From the NCBI GenBank assembly GCA_044226535.1, contig JBGAGT010000002.1, forward strand, positions 186,001-250,000: a stretch of DNA of 64,000 nucleotides. Reading direction: 5' to 3'. The notes under the pieces were generated by a model, which ran no database searches, was not told the origin of the DNA, and worked only from the letters and a program-made list of their open reading frames with translations. Numbering within the stretch: position 1 is the first letter of the stretch; each line of letters opens with the position of its first letter. A program made the position numbers and the translations under genes. Source of the stretch: VBCG01 sp044226535 (GTDB lineage: Bacteria > Pseudomonadota > Gammaproteobacteria > Burkholderiales > Casimicrobiaceae). Positions 38,492-52,268 of the stretch are shown piece after piece.

Positions 38492-40422
38492 GGCGCGTTC
38501 CCGCCGTCCGCCCCTGCGCTGCGCGCCTGCCCGCTGCGCGGTCCGGCGCCGGGCCGGCGCGCCGGCAGCAGGCCCGCGATGCCGCGCGGGAACAGCAGCA
38601 CCAGCGCGATGATCAGCAGGCCCAGCGCGCCGCGCCAGTACTCGAAGGCGCGCGACAGCCAGTCGGCGAGGCCGGTGAACACGAGCGCCCCGGCGGCGGG
38701 CCCGAACCAGGCGTTGATGCCGCCGAGCAGCGCCATCACCAGCGCATCGACCGAGCGCGGGATCGCCAGCGTCTCGGGCGAGATGCTGCCCTTGGCGAAG
38801 GCGTGCAAGGCACCGGCGAGGCCCGCGAAGGCCCCGGCGACGACGAAGGCCTCCCAGCGCAGGCGGCCCACCGCCAGGCCGGACGCGGCGGCGCGCTGTG
38901 GCGAGTCGCGCGCGGCACGCAGCGCGCGGCCCCAGGGCGTTCGCGCGATCGCCACCAGCGCGGCATAACCCAGCGCGGCGACCAGCGCCGCCAGCAGGAA
39001 GTAGCGGTCGGGATTGTCGAAGGGCGGCGGCGGCCACAACCCGACGAGGCCGTTGGACCCGCCGGTGACGCTGTCCCATTGCCAGGCGATCGACCATGCG
39101 ATCTGCGCGAACGCCAGCGTCAGCATGGCGAGGTACACGCCGGAAAGCCGCGCGCACAAGGCCCCGACCAGCGCGGCCGACGCGGCACCCATGGCCACGC
39201 CTGCGGCGAAGGCCGCGGGAAGCGGCCAGCCGGCCCTGGCGGCGATCGCCGCGGCGTAGGCACCGAAGCCGAAGTGCGCGGCGTGTCCGAAGCTCGTCAC
39301 GCCGCCCGCGCCGAGCAGGAGCTGCAGGCTCGCCACGAACAGCGCGGCGACGGCGACATCGGTGGCGAGCACGCGGAGGTAGGTGTCGGGTGCGACGGCG
39401 ACCGCGGCCAGCGCCGCCGCCAGCAGCGCGGCGATCAGGATGTCGCCGCGGCCGAGCGGTGGCCACCACGCGCGCTGCTCGGGCAGCACGGTGACGGCGG
39501 GCGCGGCGAGCGCGCGGCCGAAGAGGCCCGTCGGCCGGATGGCGAGCACCAGCGCCATCAGCGCGAACTCGAGCACCAGCGTGAGCTTGGGAAAGGCCAC
39601 CGCGATGCCGGCGACCTCGACCGTGCCGAGGCCGATGCACAACGCCTTGGCGACGCCGATGATCACCGCCGCGAGGAAGGCGCCGCCGATCGATCCCAGG
39701 CCGCCCATGACTGTGACCACGAAGGCGTCGGCCACGATGGCAAGGTCCATCGACAGCGTCGCCGGCTCGCGCGGCAGCGCCAGCGCGCCGGCGAGTGCCG
39801 CGAGCGCGCCGCCCAGCGCGAACACCGCCACGTAGACGCGCACCGGGTCGATGCCGAGCGCCGCGGCGATGCTGCGGTTCTCGGCGCAGGCGCGCAGGAC
39901 CATGCCGAAGCGCGTGCGCTCGACCAGCGCGTACAGGGCGGCCAGCACCGCGATGCCGATGGCGATCAGCGCGAGGTCGTACTGGGGTATCGCCACGCCG
40001 GCGAACTCGATGCGGCCCGCGAGCCCCGGCACGCGCGGCCCGAGCCGGTCCTCGGCGCCGGCCAGCCAAAGCACTGCGTCGCGCACCACCAGCACCACGC
40101 CGAAGGTGGCCGTGAGCTGCAGCATCTCGGGCGCGGCGTAGAGGCGGGCGAGCACCACGCGCTCGAGCAGCACGCCGAACAGCGCACCCGCGGCGGCCGC
40201 GACGATCACCGCCAGCCAGAACGACGCCGCACCCGCGACGGGATCGAGGAGCGGCAGCAGCGACACCGCGACGTAGGCGCCGACCATGGCCATCGAGCCG
40301 TGCGCGAAATTCACCACGCGCGTGACGCCGAACACCAGCGTCAGGCCCGCGGCGACGAGGAAGCTCGCCGACGCCGAGGCGAGGCCGTTGACGAGCTGCG
40401 CGGCGAAGGAGGCGAGCGTCAT
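38488..40422 (-). CDS. livHM: Fused LivH-LivM branched-chain-amino-acid-type ABC permease
   Basis: 644-aa permease that joins two subunits normally made separately. Residues about 1-290 are LivH-like (AAGLTLVFGVTRVVNFAHGS, MGGLGSIGGAF). Residues about 310-620 are LivM-like (LGAGGVTSFGHAAHFGFGAYAAA, VTGGSNGLVGLWPPP, ALLGGINAWFGPAAGALVFTGLADWL). About 15-18 membrane helices are expected. The fused form could by itself make the full channel. It is followed with overlap by the LivG-like ATPase and preceded by the binding protein after 24 bp. Confidence 0.9.
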   Translation of the reverse strand: MTLASFAAQLVNGLASASASFLVAAGLTLVFGVTRVVNFAHGSMAMVGAYVAVSLLPLLDPVAGAASFWLAVIVAAAAGALFGVLLERVVLARLYAAPEMLQLTATFGVVLVVRDAVLWLAGAEDRLGPRVPGLAGRIEFAGVAIPQYDLALIAIGIAVLAALYALVERTRFGMVLRACAENRSIAAALGIDPVRVYVAVFALGGALAALAGALALPREPATLSMDLAIVADAFVVTVMGGLGSIGGAFLAAVIIGVAKALCIGLGTVEVAGIAVAFPKLTLVLEFALMALVLAIRPTGLFGRALAAPAVTVLPEQRAWWPPLGRGDILIAALLAAALAAVAVAPDTYLRVLATDVAVAALFVASLQLLLGAGGVTSFGHAAHFGFGAYAAAIAARAGWPLPAAFAAGVAMGAASAALVGALCARLSGVYLAMLTLAFAQIAWSIAWQWDSVTGGSNGLVGLWPPPPFDNPDRYFLLAALVAALGYAALVAIARTPWGRALRAARDSPQRAAASGLAVGRLRWEAFVVAGAFAGLAGALHAFAKGSISPETLAIPRSVDALVMALLGGINAWFGPAAGALVFTGLADWLSRAFEYWRGALGLLIIALVLLFPRGIAGLLPARRPGAGPRSGQARSAGADGGNAP

Positions 40423-40446
40423 GGCGCCGGCGTTCGCCGCGCCACG

Positions 40447-41673
40447 CTAGCGCGCCTTGCGCATCTCGCGGACGATGTCGTCGGGCGGCAGGTAATCCTT
40501 GCCGTCGGCGTAGCGCCAGTCGACCATCACGCCCTTGCCGTCCTTGACCGCGGTGCGACCGACGTAGGCACCCATGGTCGACTGGTGGTCGATGGCGCGG
40601 AAGCGCACCGTGCCGAAGGGCGTCGAGACGTCGAGATTCTTCATCGCGGCGACGAGCTTGTCGGTGTCGGTCGAGCCTGCGCGCGCGATCGCCGCGACGG
40701 CCGTCATGACCGCGCTGTAGCCGACGACCGAGCCGAGGCGCGGGTAATCGTTGAACTGCGCCTCGTAGGCTGCGCGGAACTTGCGATGCTGCGGGGTATC
40801 GATCGAGTACCAGGGATAGCCCGTCACCCACCAGCCCACCGGCGCCTCGTCCTTCAGCGGGTCGAGGTACTCGGGCTCGCCGCCCAGCAGGTTGAACACC
40901 GGCCGGTCCTTGAAGAGGCCGCGCAGCTCGCCCTCGCGCACGAAGCGCGCGAGGTCCGGCCCGAACAGCGCCGAGAAGATGGCGTCGGGCTTGGCGTCGA
41001 GCAGCGCCTGCACCACGGGGCCGGGCTCGATCTTGCCGAGCGGCACCGCCTGCTCGACGAACTCGACCTTGCCGAGCATGCGGTTGTACATCTGCGCGCG
41101 GAAGGTCTGCGCCGCCGCCTGCCCGTACTCGTAGTTGGGGTAGACGATCGCCCAGCGGCGCTTGCCGAGCTTCGCCGCCTCGGGCACCAGCATGGCCGTC
41201 TGCATGTAGGTCGAGGCGCGCAGGCGGAAGGTGTAGGCGTTGCCGTCGTCCCAGACGATCTTGTCGGTCAGCGGCTCGGCGGCGATGAACAGCACCTTGC
41301 GCTGCCGCGCGAGGTCGGCGACCGCGAGTCCCACGTTGGAGGCGAAGGTCCCCATCAGCAGCGCGACCTTCTCGCGCGCCAGGAGCTCCTCGGCCACGCG
41401 CACCGCGTCGCCGGGATTGCCGGTGTCGTCGCGCGAGACGATCTCGATGGGGCGCCCCAGCACGCCGCCCGCGGCGTTGACCTCGTCGCGCGCGAGCTCC
41501 ATGCCGCGCCGGTAGGGCTCGAGAAAGGAGGGGAACTGCTTGTAGCTGTTGAGCTCGCCCAGGCGGATGGGCTGCGCCTGTGCCGCCGCGTTCCACGGCA
41601 GCAGCAGCGCTGCCGCCAGCGCCGCCAGGGCCCATCGCGTGGTGCTGCCGATCATCGTCCTGCTGCCGTGCAT
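40447..41673 (-). CDS. Branched-chain-amino-acid-type periplasmic substrate-binding protein
   Basis: 408-aa type I periplasmic binding protein with a signal peptide ending at AAAQAQ (about residue 33). The mature part has IRLGELNSYKQFPSFLEPYRRGMELARDEVNAAGGVLGRPI, the ligand-lobe start of the LivJ/AmiC-like family, and GGEPEYLDPLKDEAPVGWW. The ligand is unknown; aromatic or amide compounds are as likely as leucine. The ATG at 41655 is an alternative start. It is first in the operon binding protein - LivHM - LivG. Confidence 0.87.
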   Translation of the reverse strand: MHGSRTMIGSTTRWALAALAAALLLPWNAAAQAQPIRLGELNSYKQFPSFLEPYRRGMELARDEVNAAGGVLGRPIEIVSRDDTGNPGDAVRVAEELLAREKVALLMGTFASNVGLAVADLARQRKVLFIAAEPLTDKIVWDDGNAYTFRLRASTYMQTAMLVPEAAKLGKRRWAIVYPNYEYGQAAAQTFRAQMYNRMLGKVEFVEQAVPLGKIEPGPVVQALLDAKPDAIFSALFGPDLARFVREGELRGLFKDRPVFNLLGGEPEYLDPLKDEAPVGWWVTGYPWYSIDTPQHRKFRAAYEAQFNDYPRLGSVVGYSAVMTAVAAIARAGSTDTDKLVAAMKNLDVSTPFGTVRFRAIDHQSTMGAYVGRTAVKDGKGVMVDWRYADGKDYLPPDDIVREMRKAR

Positions 41674-41877
41674 GGCCTGCCTCTCCCTCGTTTGGCGGGG
41701 TCGCCCCGTCGGCCTTCAACGCGCGACGCCGCTTGCAAGCTTACCAAGCTTGATCCACGACAATATGCATATGCCCGCGGATTCTCTCGGCGCGGGGCGG
41801 GAACCGTAAAATGACGCCTCGACCGCGCGAACGTTCTCGCCTGCGGGGACTTTGCGCGGCGTTCCGCCCTCCACCCG
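41674..41877. promoter_or_regulatory. Divergent control region with palindromes
   Basis: 204 bp between the ABC binding protein (minus) and the 1186-aa flavoprotein (plus). It is AT-rich for this genome. It holds GCTTGCAAGC (41731-41740), CAAGCTTG (41745-41752) and ATATGCATAT (41763-41772), each a perfect palindrome, and a direct CAAGCTT repeat with a 9-bp period (41736 and 41745). TAAAAT (41807-41812) is a candidate -10 for the plus-strand gene. These look like regulator sites, but no regulator gene is adjacent. Confidence 0.5.
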
Positions 41878-44800
41878 ATGCTCCAGCTCGCCCACGACCT
41901 CCGATTCGACGACCTCTACCGCGACGAGGGCCTTGCGCGCGTCGATCGCGCCTTCCTCGAAGCGCTGCGCGAAGCCGACGCGGCGCTGGCGGCGCGGCTC
42001 GAGGCAGCGCGCGCCGACCCGCCGTCGCTCGCGAAGCTCGCCGAGTCCGAGCTCCTGATCGCGCTCGCGCCGCATCTCGAGGACTTCCTCGCGGGGCTGT
42101 TCGGCATCGCGCCCGAGGTGCGCGCGCTGGAGGCGCGGCACCACGAGCTCGCCCCCGTGTATGCCGTGCGGCGCCAGTTCGTGCAGCGCAAGGCGGTCAA
42201 CGCCTTCAAGGGCGAGGCGGCGCTCTCGCTCGACGGCGAGGCGCTGCGGCGCGCGCTGGAGGCGCGCATCGGCGACTTCGACGACCTCGCCTTCGCCGAG
42301 GCCGTGGTCGCCTGGCAGGCCGACGAGGCCGCGAACGCCGAGGCGCTCGACGAGGCGCTGCGCTACGCCGCCTGGGCGACGCTCGCGCCGGCGGGCCGCG
42401 CGCGCCACAAGGGCAGCGTGCTCTACCGCGTGCCGCGCAAGCTCGACTTCATGAGGCTGGTGCCGCTCGCCAGCGTCACCCGCGACGGCGCCGTGGCCTA
42501 CCAGGCACCCGAGGGCCACCTGCGGCGGCGCGAAGGCTTCGCGCTCACCGACCGCGGCACCGACCTCGCCGGCGGGCTTTCCGAGGCGCACTACTGCATC
42601 TGGTGCCACGAGCAGGGCAAGGACAGCTGCTCGCGGGGGCTTCCCGAGAAGAACCCGGCGCCGGGCGCCTCGCCCTTCAAGGCGAGCCCCTTCGGCGTGC
42701 CGCTCGCGGGCTGCCCGCTGGAGGAGCGGATCTCCGAGTTCCACAAGCTGCGCGCGGAAGGGGTGCCGCTCGGCGCGCTGGCCATGATCTGCGTCGACAA
42801 CCCCATGGTCGCCGCCACCGGCCATCGCATCTGCAACGACTGCATGAAGTCCTGCATCTACCAGAAGCAGGACCCCGTCGACATCCCGCAGTCGGAGACG
42901 CGGGTGCTGAAGGACGTGCTGGCGCTGCCCTGGGGCTTCGAGGTCTATTCGCTGCTGACGCGCTGGAACCCGCTCAACCTCGCGCGGCCGCTGCCTCGCG
43001 CGGCCAGCGGCAAGCGGGTGCTGGTGGTCGGGCAGGGCCCCGCGGGGTTCACGCTGGCGCACCACCTGATGCAGGACGGCCACACGGTGGTCGCCATCGA
43101 CGGCCTCAAGATCGAACCGTTGCCGGAGGGGCTTGTCGGCAACCCGCAGGCCGGTGACGCGCGCGCCGGCAGGGACTTCGCGCCCATCCGCGACTATGCG
43201 ACGCTGGAGGAGCCGCTCGACCGGCGCACGATGGCGGGCTTCGGCGGCGTCGCCGAGTACGGCATCACCGTGCGCTGGGACAAGAACTTCCTGCGCGTCA
43301 TCCGCGTGCTGCTCGAGCGGCGCGCTCGCTACGCGCTGTACGGCGGCGTGCGCTTCGGCGGCACGATCACCACCGAAGACGCCTTCGCCATGGGCTTCGA
43401 CCACGTCGCGCTGGCGCTGGGCGCGGGGCGCCCGACGGTGCTGGAGCTCCCCAACGGCCTCGCCAGCGGCGTGCGCACCGCCTCCGACTTCCTGATGGCG
43501 CTGCAGCTCACCGGCGCGGCCAAGGACGAGTCGCTCGCCAACATGCAGATCCGCCTGCCGGTGGTCGTGGTGGGCGGAGGGCTCACCGCCATCGACACGG
43601 CCACCGAGTCGCTCGCCTACTACCCGGTGCAGGTGGAGAAGTTCCTGGCGCGCCACGAGGCACTGTGCGCGCGCGAGAGCGCGGCGGTGGTCGAGGCGCG
43701 CTGGACCGACGCCGAGCGCGTGGTCGCGCGCGAGTTCCTCGCGCACGGACGCGCGATCCGCGCCGAGCGCGAGCGCGCCGCCCGCGAAGGCGAGGCGCCG
43801 CGCGTCGTCGAGCTGCTGCGCGGCTGGGGCGGCGTGACCATCGCCTACCGCAAGCGCCTGGTCGACAGCCCGTCGTACACGCTCAACCACGAGGAAGTCG
43901 AAAAGGCGCTCGAGGAAGGCATCTGGTTTGGCGAGGGCCTGACGCCGCTGGCGATCGAGGTCGACGGCGACAACCGCGCCACGGGCCTCGTGGTGTCGGC
44001 CCAGCACAACGACGGCGATGGCGTGTGGCACGAATATGCCCGCACCATGCTGCCGGCGCATACCATCCTCGTCGCCGCGGGCACCCAGCCCAACACCGTG
44101 CTGGCGCGCGAGGAGCCGGGCAGCATCGCGCTCGACGGCAAGTATTTCCGCCTGCTCGACGAGGACGGCCAGCCGGTCGCGCCGCTGCGCGGGCACGTCA
44201 AGCCCGAACAGCCCGCGGTGCTGACGTCCATCCGCGGCGATGGGCGCGCGGTGAGCTTCTTCGGCGACCTGCACCCCTCGTTCAGCGGCAACGTGGTGAA
44301 GGCCATGGCCAGCGCCAAGGCCGGCTACCCGATCGTGTCGCGCATGCTCGCGCGCGTGGCGCCGGCCTCGGCGGAAGTCGACGCCGCCTTCTTCGCCCGC
44401 CTCGACGACGCGCTGGTCGCGCGCGTGGCCTGGGTCAAGCGCCTGACGCCCACCATCGTCGAGGTGGTGGTGCGCGCGCCCGCGGCGGCGCGGCGCTTCC
44501 GCCCCGGGCAGTTCTACCGGCTGCAGGACTACGAGACCTCGGCCTGCGTCGTCGGCGGCACGCGCATGGCCATGGAAGGCCTCGCGCTCACCGGTGCCTG
44601 GGTCGACCGCGACGAGGGACTGGTGTCGACCATCGTGCTCGAGATGGGCGGCTCGTCGAGCCTCTGCGCGCGGCTCGTCCCGGGGGAGCGCGTGGTGCTG
44701 ATGGGGCCGACCGGCGCGCCGACCGAGATCGTGGGCGGCGAGACCGTGCTGCTCGCCGGCGGGGGCCTCGGCAACGCCGTGCTGTTCTCCATCGGCCGCG

Positions 44801-45438
44801 CCTTCCGCGAGGCGGGCTCGAAGGTGCTGTACTTCGCCGCCTACCGGCGCGCCATCGACCGCTACAAGGTCGACGAGATCGAGGCGGCCGCGGACACCAT
44901 CGTGTGGTGCTGCGACGAATCCCCCGGCTTTACGCCGCGGCGCCCGCAGGACCTCGCCTACGTGGGCAACGTGGTCGACGCCATGCGCGCCTACGCGGAG
45001 GGGCGGCTCGGTGCGGCACCCATCGCGCTCTGCGACGTGCGGCGCATCATCGCCATCGGCTCGGACCGCATGATGGCCGCGGTCGCCGCGGCGCGGCACG
45101 GCGTGCTGGCGCGCCACCTCGACCCCGCGCACGAGGCGATCGGCTCGATCAACTCGCCGATGCAATGCATGATGAAGGAGGTCTGCGCGCAGTGCCTCCA
45201 GCCGCATCGCGATCCCGCGACCGGCAAGCTTTCCTACGTGTTCAGCTGCTTCAACCAGGACCAGGCGCTCGACCGCGTGGACTTCGAGGCGCTGGCGACG
45301 CGGCTTGCACAGAACGGCCTCGCCGAGAAGCTGACGGCGCGCTGGATCGCGCACCTCGGGGACGGAAACGCCATCGAACCGTCATCGAGCGCTGCGACAC
45401 TCGAGGCTGCGCACGGCGAAGGCGTCGGCACCACCTGA
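41878..45438 (+). CDS. Large flavin/iron-sulfur oxidoreductase: GltD/NfnB-like plus PyrK/NfnA-like fusion
   Basis: 1186-aa multidomain protein. Residues 1-230 are a helical region of unknown role. About 235-340 carry GltD-type [4Fe-4S] cysteines: CIWC, GCPL and CNDCMKSCIYQ. Two Rossmann folds follow: GQGPAGF at about 385 (FAD) and VVVGGGLTAID at about 562 (NAD(P)). From about 860 the chain becomes a PyrK-like ferredoxin reductase: RPGQFYRLQ (flavin), LLAGGGLGNAVLFSIGRAF (NAD), and a [2Fe-2S] set C1097, C1103, C1106, C1124. This resembles both Nfn subunits in one chain. The electron donor and acceptor are unknown. Divergent from the ABC operon. Confidence 0.8.
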   Translation: MLQLAHDLRFDDLYRDEGLARVDRAFLEALREADAALAARLEAARADPPSLAKLAESELLIALAPHLEDFLAGLFGIAPEVRALEARHHELAPVYAVRRQFVQRKAVNAFKGEAALSLDGEALRRALEARIGDFDDLAFAEAVVAWQADEAANAEALDEALRYAAWATLAPAGRARHKGSVLYRVPRKLDFMRLVPLASVTRDGAVAYQAPEGHLRRREGFALTDRGTDLAGGLSEAHYCIWCHEQGKDSCSRGLPEKNPAPGASPFKASPFGVPLAGCPLEERISEFHKLRAEGVPLGALAMICVDNPMVAATGHRICNDCMKSCIYQKQDPVDIPQSETRVLKDVLALPWGFEVYSLLTRWNPLNLARPLPRAASGKRVLVVGQGPAGFTLAHHLMQDGHTVVAIDGLKIEPLPEGLVGNPQAGDARAGRDFAPIRDYATLEEPLDRRTMAGFGGVAEYGITVRWDKNFLRVIRVLLERRARYALYGGVRFGGTITTEDAFAMGFDHVALALGAGRPTVLELPNGLASGVRTASDFLMALQLTGAAKDESLANMQIRLPVVVVGGGLTAIDTATESLAYYPVQVEKFLARHEALCARESAAVVEARWTDAERVVAREFLAHGRAIRAERERAAREGEAPRVVELLRGWGGVTIAYRKRLVDSPSYTLNHEEVEKALEEGIWFGEGLTPLAIEVDGDNRATGLVVSAQHNDGDGVWHEYARTMLPAHTILVAAGTQPNTVLAREEPGSIALDGKYFRLLDEDGQPVAPLRGHVKPEQPAVLTSIRGDGRAVSFFGDLHPSFSGNVVKAMASAKAGYPIVSRMLARVAPASAEVDAAFFARLDDALVARVAWVKRLTPTIVEVVVRAPAAARRFRPGQFYRLQDYETSACVVGGTRMAMEGLALTGAWVDRDEGLVSTIVLEMGGSSSLCARLVPGERVVLMGPTGAPTEIVGGETVLLAGGGLGNAVLFSIGRAFREAGSKVLYFAAYRRAIDRYKVDEIEAAADTIVWCCDESPGFTPRRPQDLAYVGNVVDAMRAYAEGRLGAAPIALCDVRRIIAIGSDRMMAAVAAARHGVLARHLDPAHEAIGSINSPMQCMMKEVCAQCLQPHRDPATGKLSYVFSCFNQDQALDRVDFEALATRLAQNGLAEKLTARWIAHLGDGNAIEPSSSAATLEAAHGEGVGTT

Positions 45439-45450
45439 GCGCGAAGGTCC

Positions 45451-45600
45451 CGTCATTCCCGCGCAGGCGGGAATCCAGCCGTGGGTCCCCGCTTTCGCGG
45501 GGATGACGGTATCGCGCGCGACGTCGCGCCGGAACCTCACGCGCGGCGGCGCGCCGGAACCTCGCGCGCGACGTCGCGCCGGAACCTCACGCGCGACGGC
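45451..45600. repeat. dRS3-like and REP-like palindromes followed by 25-bp tandem repeats
   Basis: Within the 258-bp gap after the flavoprotein. ATTCCC-N8-GGGAAT at 45455-45474 matches the Neisseria dRS3 consensus. The inverted end of elements A and B, GGTCCCCGCTTTCGCGGGGA, follows at 45484-45503. Then a 25-bp unit is repeated three times (about 45514-45588) with a partial fourth to 45600, each containing GACGTCGCGCCGGAACCTC or a close variant. An open frame runs through but has no coding character. Confidence 0.85.
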
Positions 45601-45696
45601 GTGGTCACATCGCTGGCACGGCGAAAGGCACGGAGCTCGGGGGGCTCGAAGGCCGCGCGTGTGCGTATTCCTTCTTGCCTCCGCGGAGAATCCACA

Positions 45697-45927
45697 ATGC
45701 CTTTGTACAAAGACTTCGGCGTCCTCGCCAGCGGCCTGTCCCTTGCCGATCGCGGCAAGCCAGGGCGATACGTCCCTTTCGCCTCGGTGTTCGCGTGGAA
45801 CGACGGCTGCTTCCGCCTCGCGCGGCAGTTCACCTGGCACGAGCACGAGGCAGCCAGCGCCGATGCCGCCGCCGTCGCCGCGCGGCGACTGGTCGAGCAG
45901 GCCATCGACCGGGAGGTCGGCGGCTAG
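45697..45927 (+). CDS. Small hypothetical protein
   Basis: 76-aa protein, not recognised as a family. It begins MPLYKDFGVLASGLSLADRG and contains three tryptophan/phenylalanine-rich turns (FASVFAWNDGCFRLARQFTWHEH) and an alanine-rich C-terminal helix ending EQAIDREVGG. No signal peptide or membrane helix is seen. A GGAG site (45685-45688) lies 8 bp before the ATG, which supports translation. A longer frame upstream runs into repeats and is not used. It stands alone, 129 bp before the kinase gene. Confidence 0.6.
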   Translation: MPLYKDFGVLASGLSLADRGKPGRYVPFASVFAWNDGCFRLARQFTWHEHEAASADAAAVAARRLVEQAIDREVGG

Positions 45928-46052
45928 GGGGAGGCTGGCGCCCGGGCCAACCCGGCGCGGGCCCGGCCGCGCCCGCCCGGGTGCAGCATGTAGGACGGCC
46001 TCCGATAGCCACCGTCGGCACCCGGTGACAACGGCCGCGGATCGTCGCTTCG

Positions 46053-46056
46053 TATA

Positions 46057-46058
<2 letters not shown>
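46053..46058 (+). promoter_or_regulatory. TATAAT -10 element overlapping the annotated kinase start
   Basis: A perfect TATAAT overlaps the first ATG (46057) of the hybrid kinase frame. If it is the active -10, transcription would start near 46065, after that ATG. The in-frame GTG at 46090 would then be the real start. The -35 is not clear. Confidence 0.5.
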
Positions 46059-49592
<3,534 letters not shown>

Positions 49593-49596
<4 letters not shown>

Positions 49597-50426
49597 CCCA
49601 GGATCCGGCGTCGTTCGATGCCGCGCTCGAGGCCATGGTCGACGCCATCTACGAGCGCTACCACTACGACTTCCGCCAGTACGCGCGCACCTCGCTGCGG
49701 CGCCGCCTGCGCTCGGCGATGCCGCGCTTCGGCTGCGCGACGCTGGAGGCGCTGTGCGAGCGGGTGCTCGCCGATCCCGCGGCGTTCACGCGCCTGCTCG
49801 ACTTCCTGACGGTGCACGTCAGCGAGTTGTTCCGCGACCCGGGCTATTTCAAGGCGATGCGCGAGCGGGTGGTCCCGGTGCTGCGGACCTATCCCTCGCT
49901 CAAGCTGTGGATCGCCGGCTGCAGCACCGGCGAGGAGGTGTATTCCTTCGCCATCATGCTCGACGAGGAGGACCTGCTCTCGCGCACGCTGATTTACGCC
50001 ACGGACATCAACGAGCGCGCGCTGGCGGCGGCGCGCGCCGGCGTCTATGCCATCGACCGGATGGCGGGCTTCACCGAGAACCACCGCGCATCCGGCGGAA
50101 CGCGCTCGCTGTCCGCGTACTACACGGCAGCCTACGGCAACGCGATCCTCGACCGCCGCCTCGTGCGCAACGTGGTGTTCTCCGACCACAGCCTCGCCAC
50201 CGACAGCGTGTTCGCCGAGGTGCACCTCGTATCCTGCCGCAACGTGCTGATCTATTTCGACCGCGAGCTGCAGGACCGCGCGATCGGCCTGTTCGCCGGC
50301 GCCCTGGTGCGGCGCGGCTACCTCGGCATCGGCGTGCGCGAGTCGCTGCGCTTCACGCGCCACGCCGCGTCGTTCGAGGCGATCGCGCCCGAGGACCGCA
50401 TCTACCGCCTGCGGGAGGCCGCGTGA
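49593..50426 (+). CDS. cheR: CheR-type protein-glutamate methyltransferase
   Basis: 277-aa SAM-dependent methyltransferase. The N-terminal helical domain (YDFRQYARTSLRRRLRSAM) precedes the SAM-binding domain with WIAGCSTGEEVYSFAIML and LIYATDINERALAAARAGVY. The C-terminal part has VSCRNVLIYFDRELQDRA. The GTG overlaps the kinase stop. It lacks a C-terminal pentapeptide-binding or TPR extension. No chemoreceptor gene is in the window, so its methyl-accepting partner may be encoded elsewhere or may be the kinase itself. Confidence 0.9.
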
Positions 50427-51081
50427 GCGACGCCGCGGGCGAGGCGAGCGGCTTCGGGGCGGGGCCGGCGGGGGGCGCGGGGACGATCGAGGCCGTGGCG
50501 ATTGGCGGGTCCGCCGGCGGCATCGATGCGCTGTTCGCGTTGCTGCCGGCCTTCGGCGCAGGGCTCGGCGTGGCGGTGTTCGTGGTCTTGCACAGGCGTC
50601 GGGAACGCCCGAGCGTCTTGCGCGATATCGTCGCGGCTCGCTGCGCCCTCGACGTCCGCGAGGCGCAGGACAAGGAGCCCGTGGTGCCCGGAACGCTCTA
50701 TATCGCACCCCCCGACTATCACCTGCTGATCGAGCAGGGGCCCGCGCTCGCGCTGTCGGTGGACGCCCCGCAGAACTACTCCCGCCCGGCCATCGATCCG
50801 CTGTTCGAATCGGCGGCCGACGTGTACGGCCCGCGGCTGGCGGGCGTGGTGCTGTCGGGGGCAAACCACGACGGTGCGCACGGGCTGGCCGCAGTCCGCC
50901 GTGCGGGCGGCGCGGCCTTCGTGCAATCCCCGGCGAGCGCGTCCTCCGATGCGATGCCGCTCGCCGCGCTCGAGGCGGTACCCGACGCGCGGTCGCTCGA
51001 CCTCGCGGCCCTGCGCGACGCGCTTGCCGCGGCACTCGCGGCCGGCGCTGCGCCCGCCGCGCCGCTGCGCGGGGGACTCCC

Positions 51082-51085
<4 letters not shown>
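50423..51085 (+). CDS. cheB: CheB-type methylesterase, catalytic domain only
   Basis: 220-aa protein with the serine-histidine-aspartate triad S30 (IGGSAGGIDAL), H57 (VVLHRRRE) and D150 (SGANHDGAHGL). The receiver domain of classic CheB is missing, so its activity cannot be switched by phosphorylation in cis. The GTG overlaps the cheR stop and its own stop overlaps the next gene. It may pair with the receivers in the adjacent hybrid kinase or with the receiver of the following protein. Confidence 0.88.
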
Positions 51086-52206
<1,121 letters not shown>

Positions 52207-52268
52207 CACGATCGCCAGGGACGGGTCGGGGCGCCGCGAAGCGACCGCGCGCCCGGGCGGGGCGCCCG

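Noticed and set aside
38803..41814. 1003-aa plus-strand frame across the LivHM and binding-protein genes
   Set aside because: Composition is repetitive Arg/Gly/His/Gln; the minus-strand genes carry clear permease and binding-protein motifs, so this is a shadow.
41716..45354. 1212-aa minus-strand frame opposite the large flavoprotein
   Set aside because: Shadow of the GC-rich coding strand; no recognisable motif, whereas the plus strand has iron-sulfur and dinucleotide-binding motifs.
45481..45696. N-terminal extension of the small 76-aa protein
   Set aside because: It consists of intergenic repeats; a ribosome site directly before ATG 45697 supports the short form.
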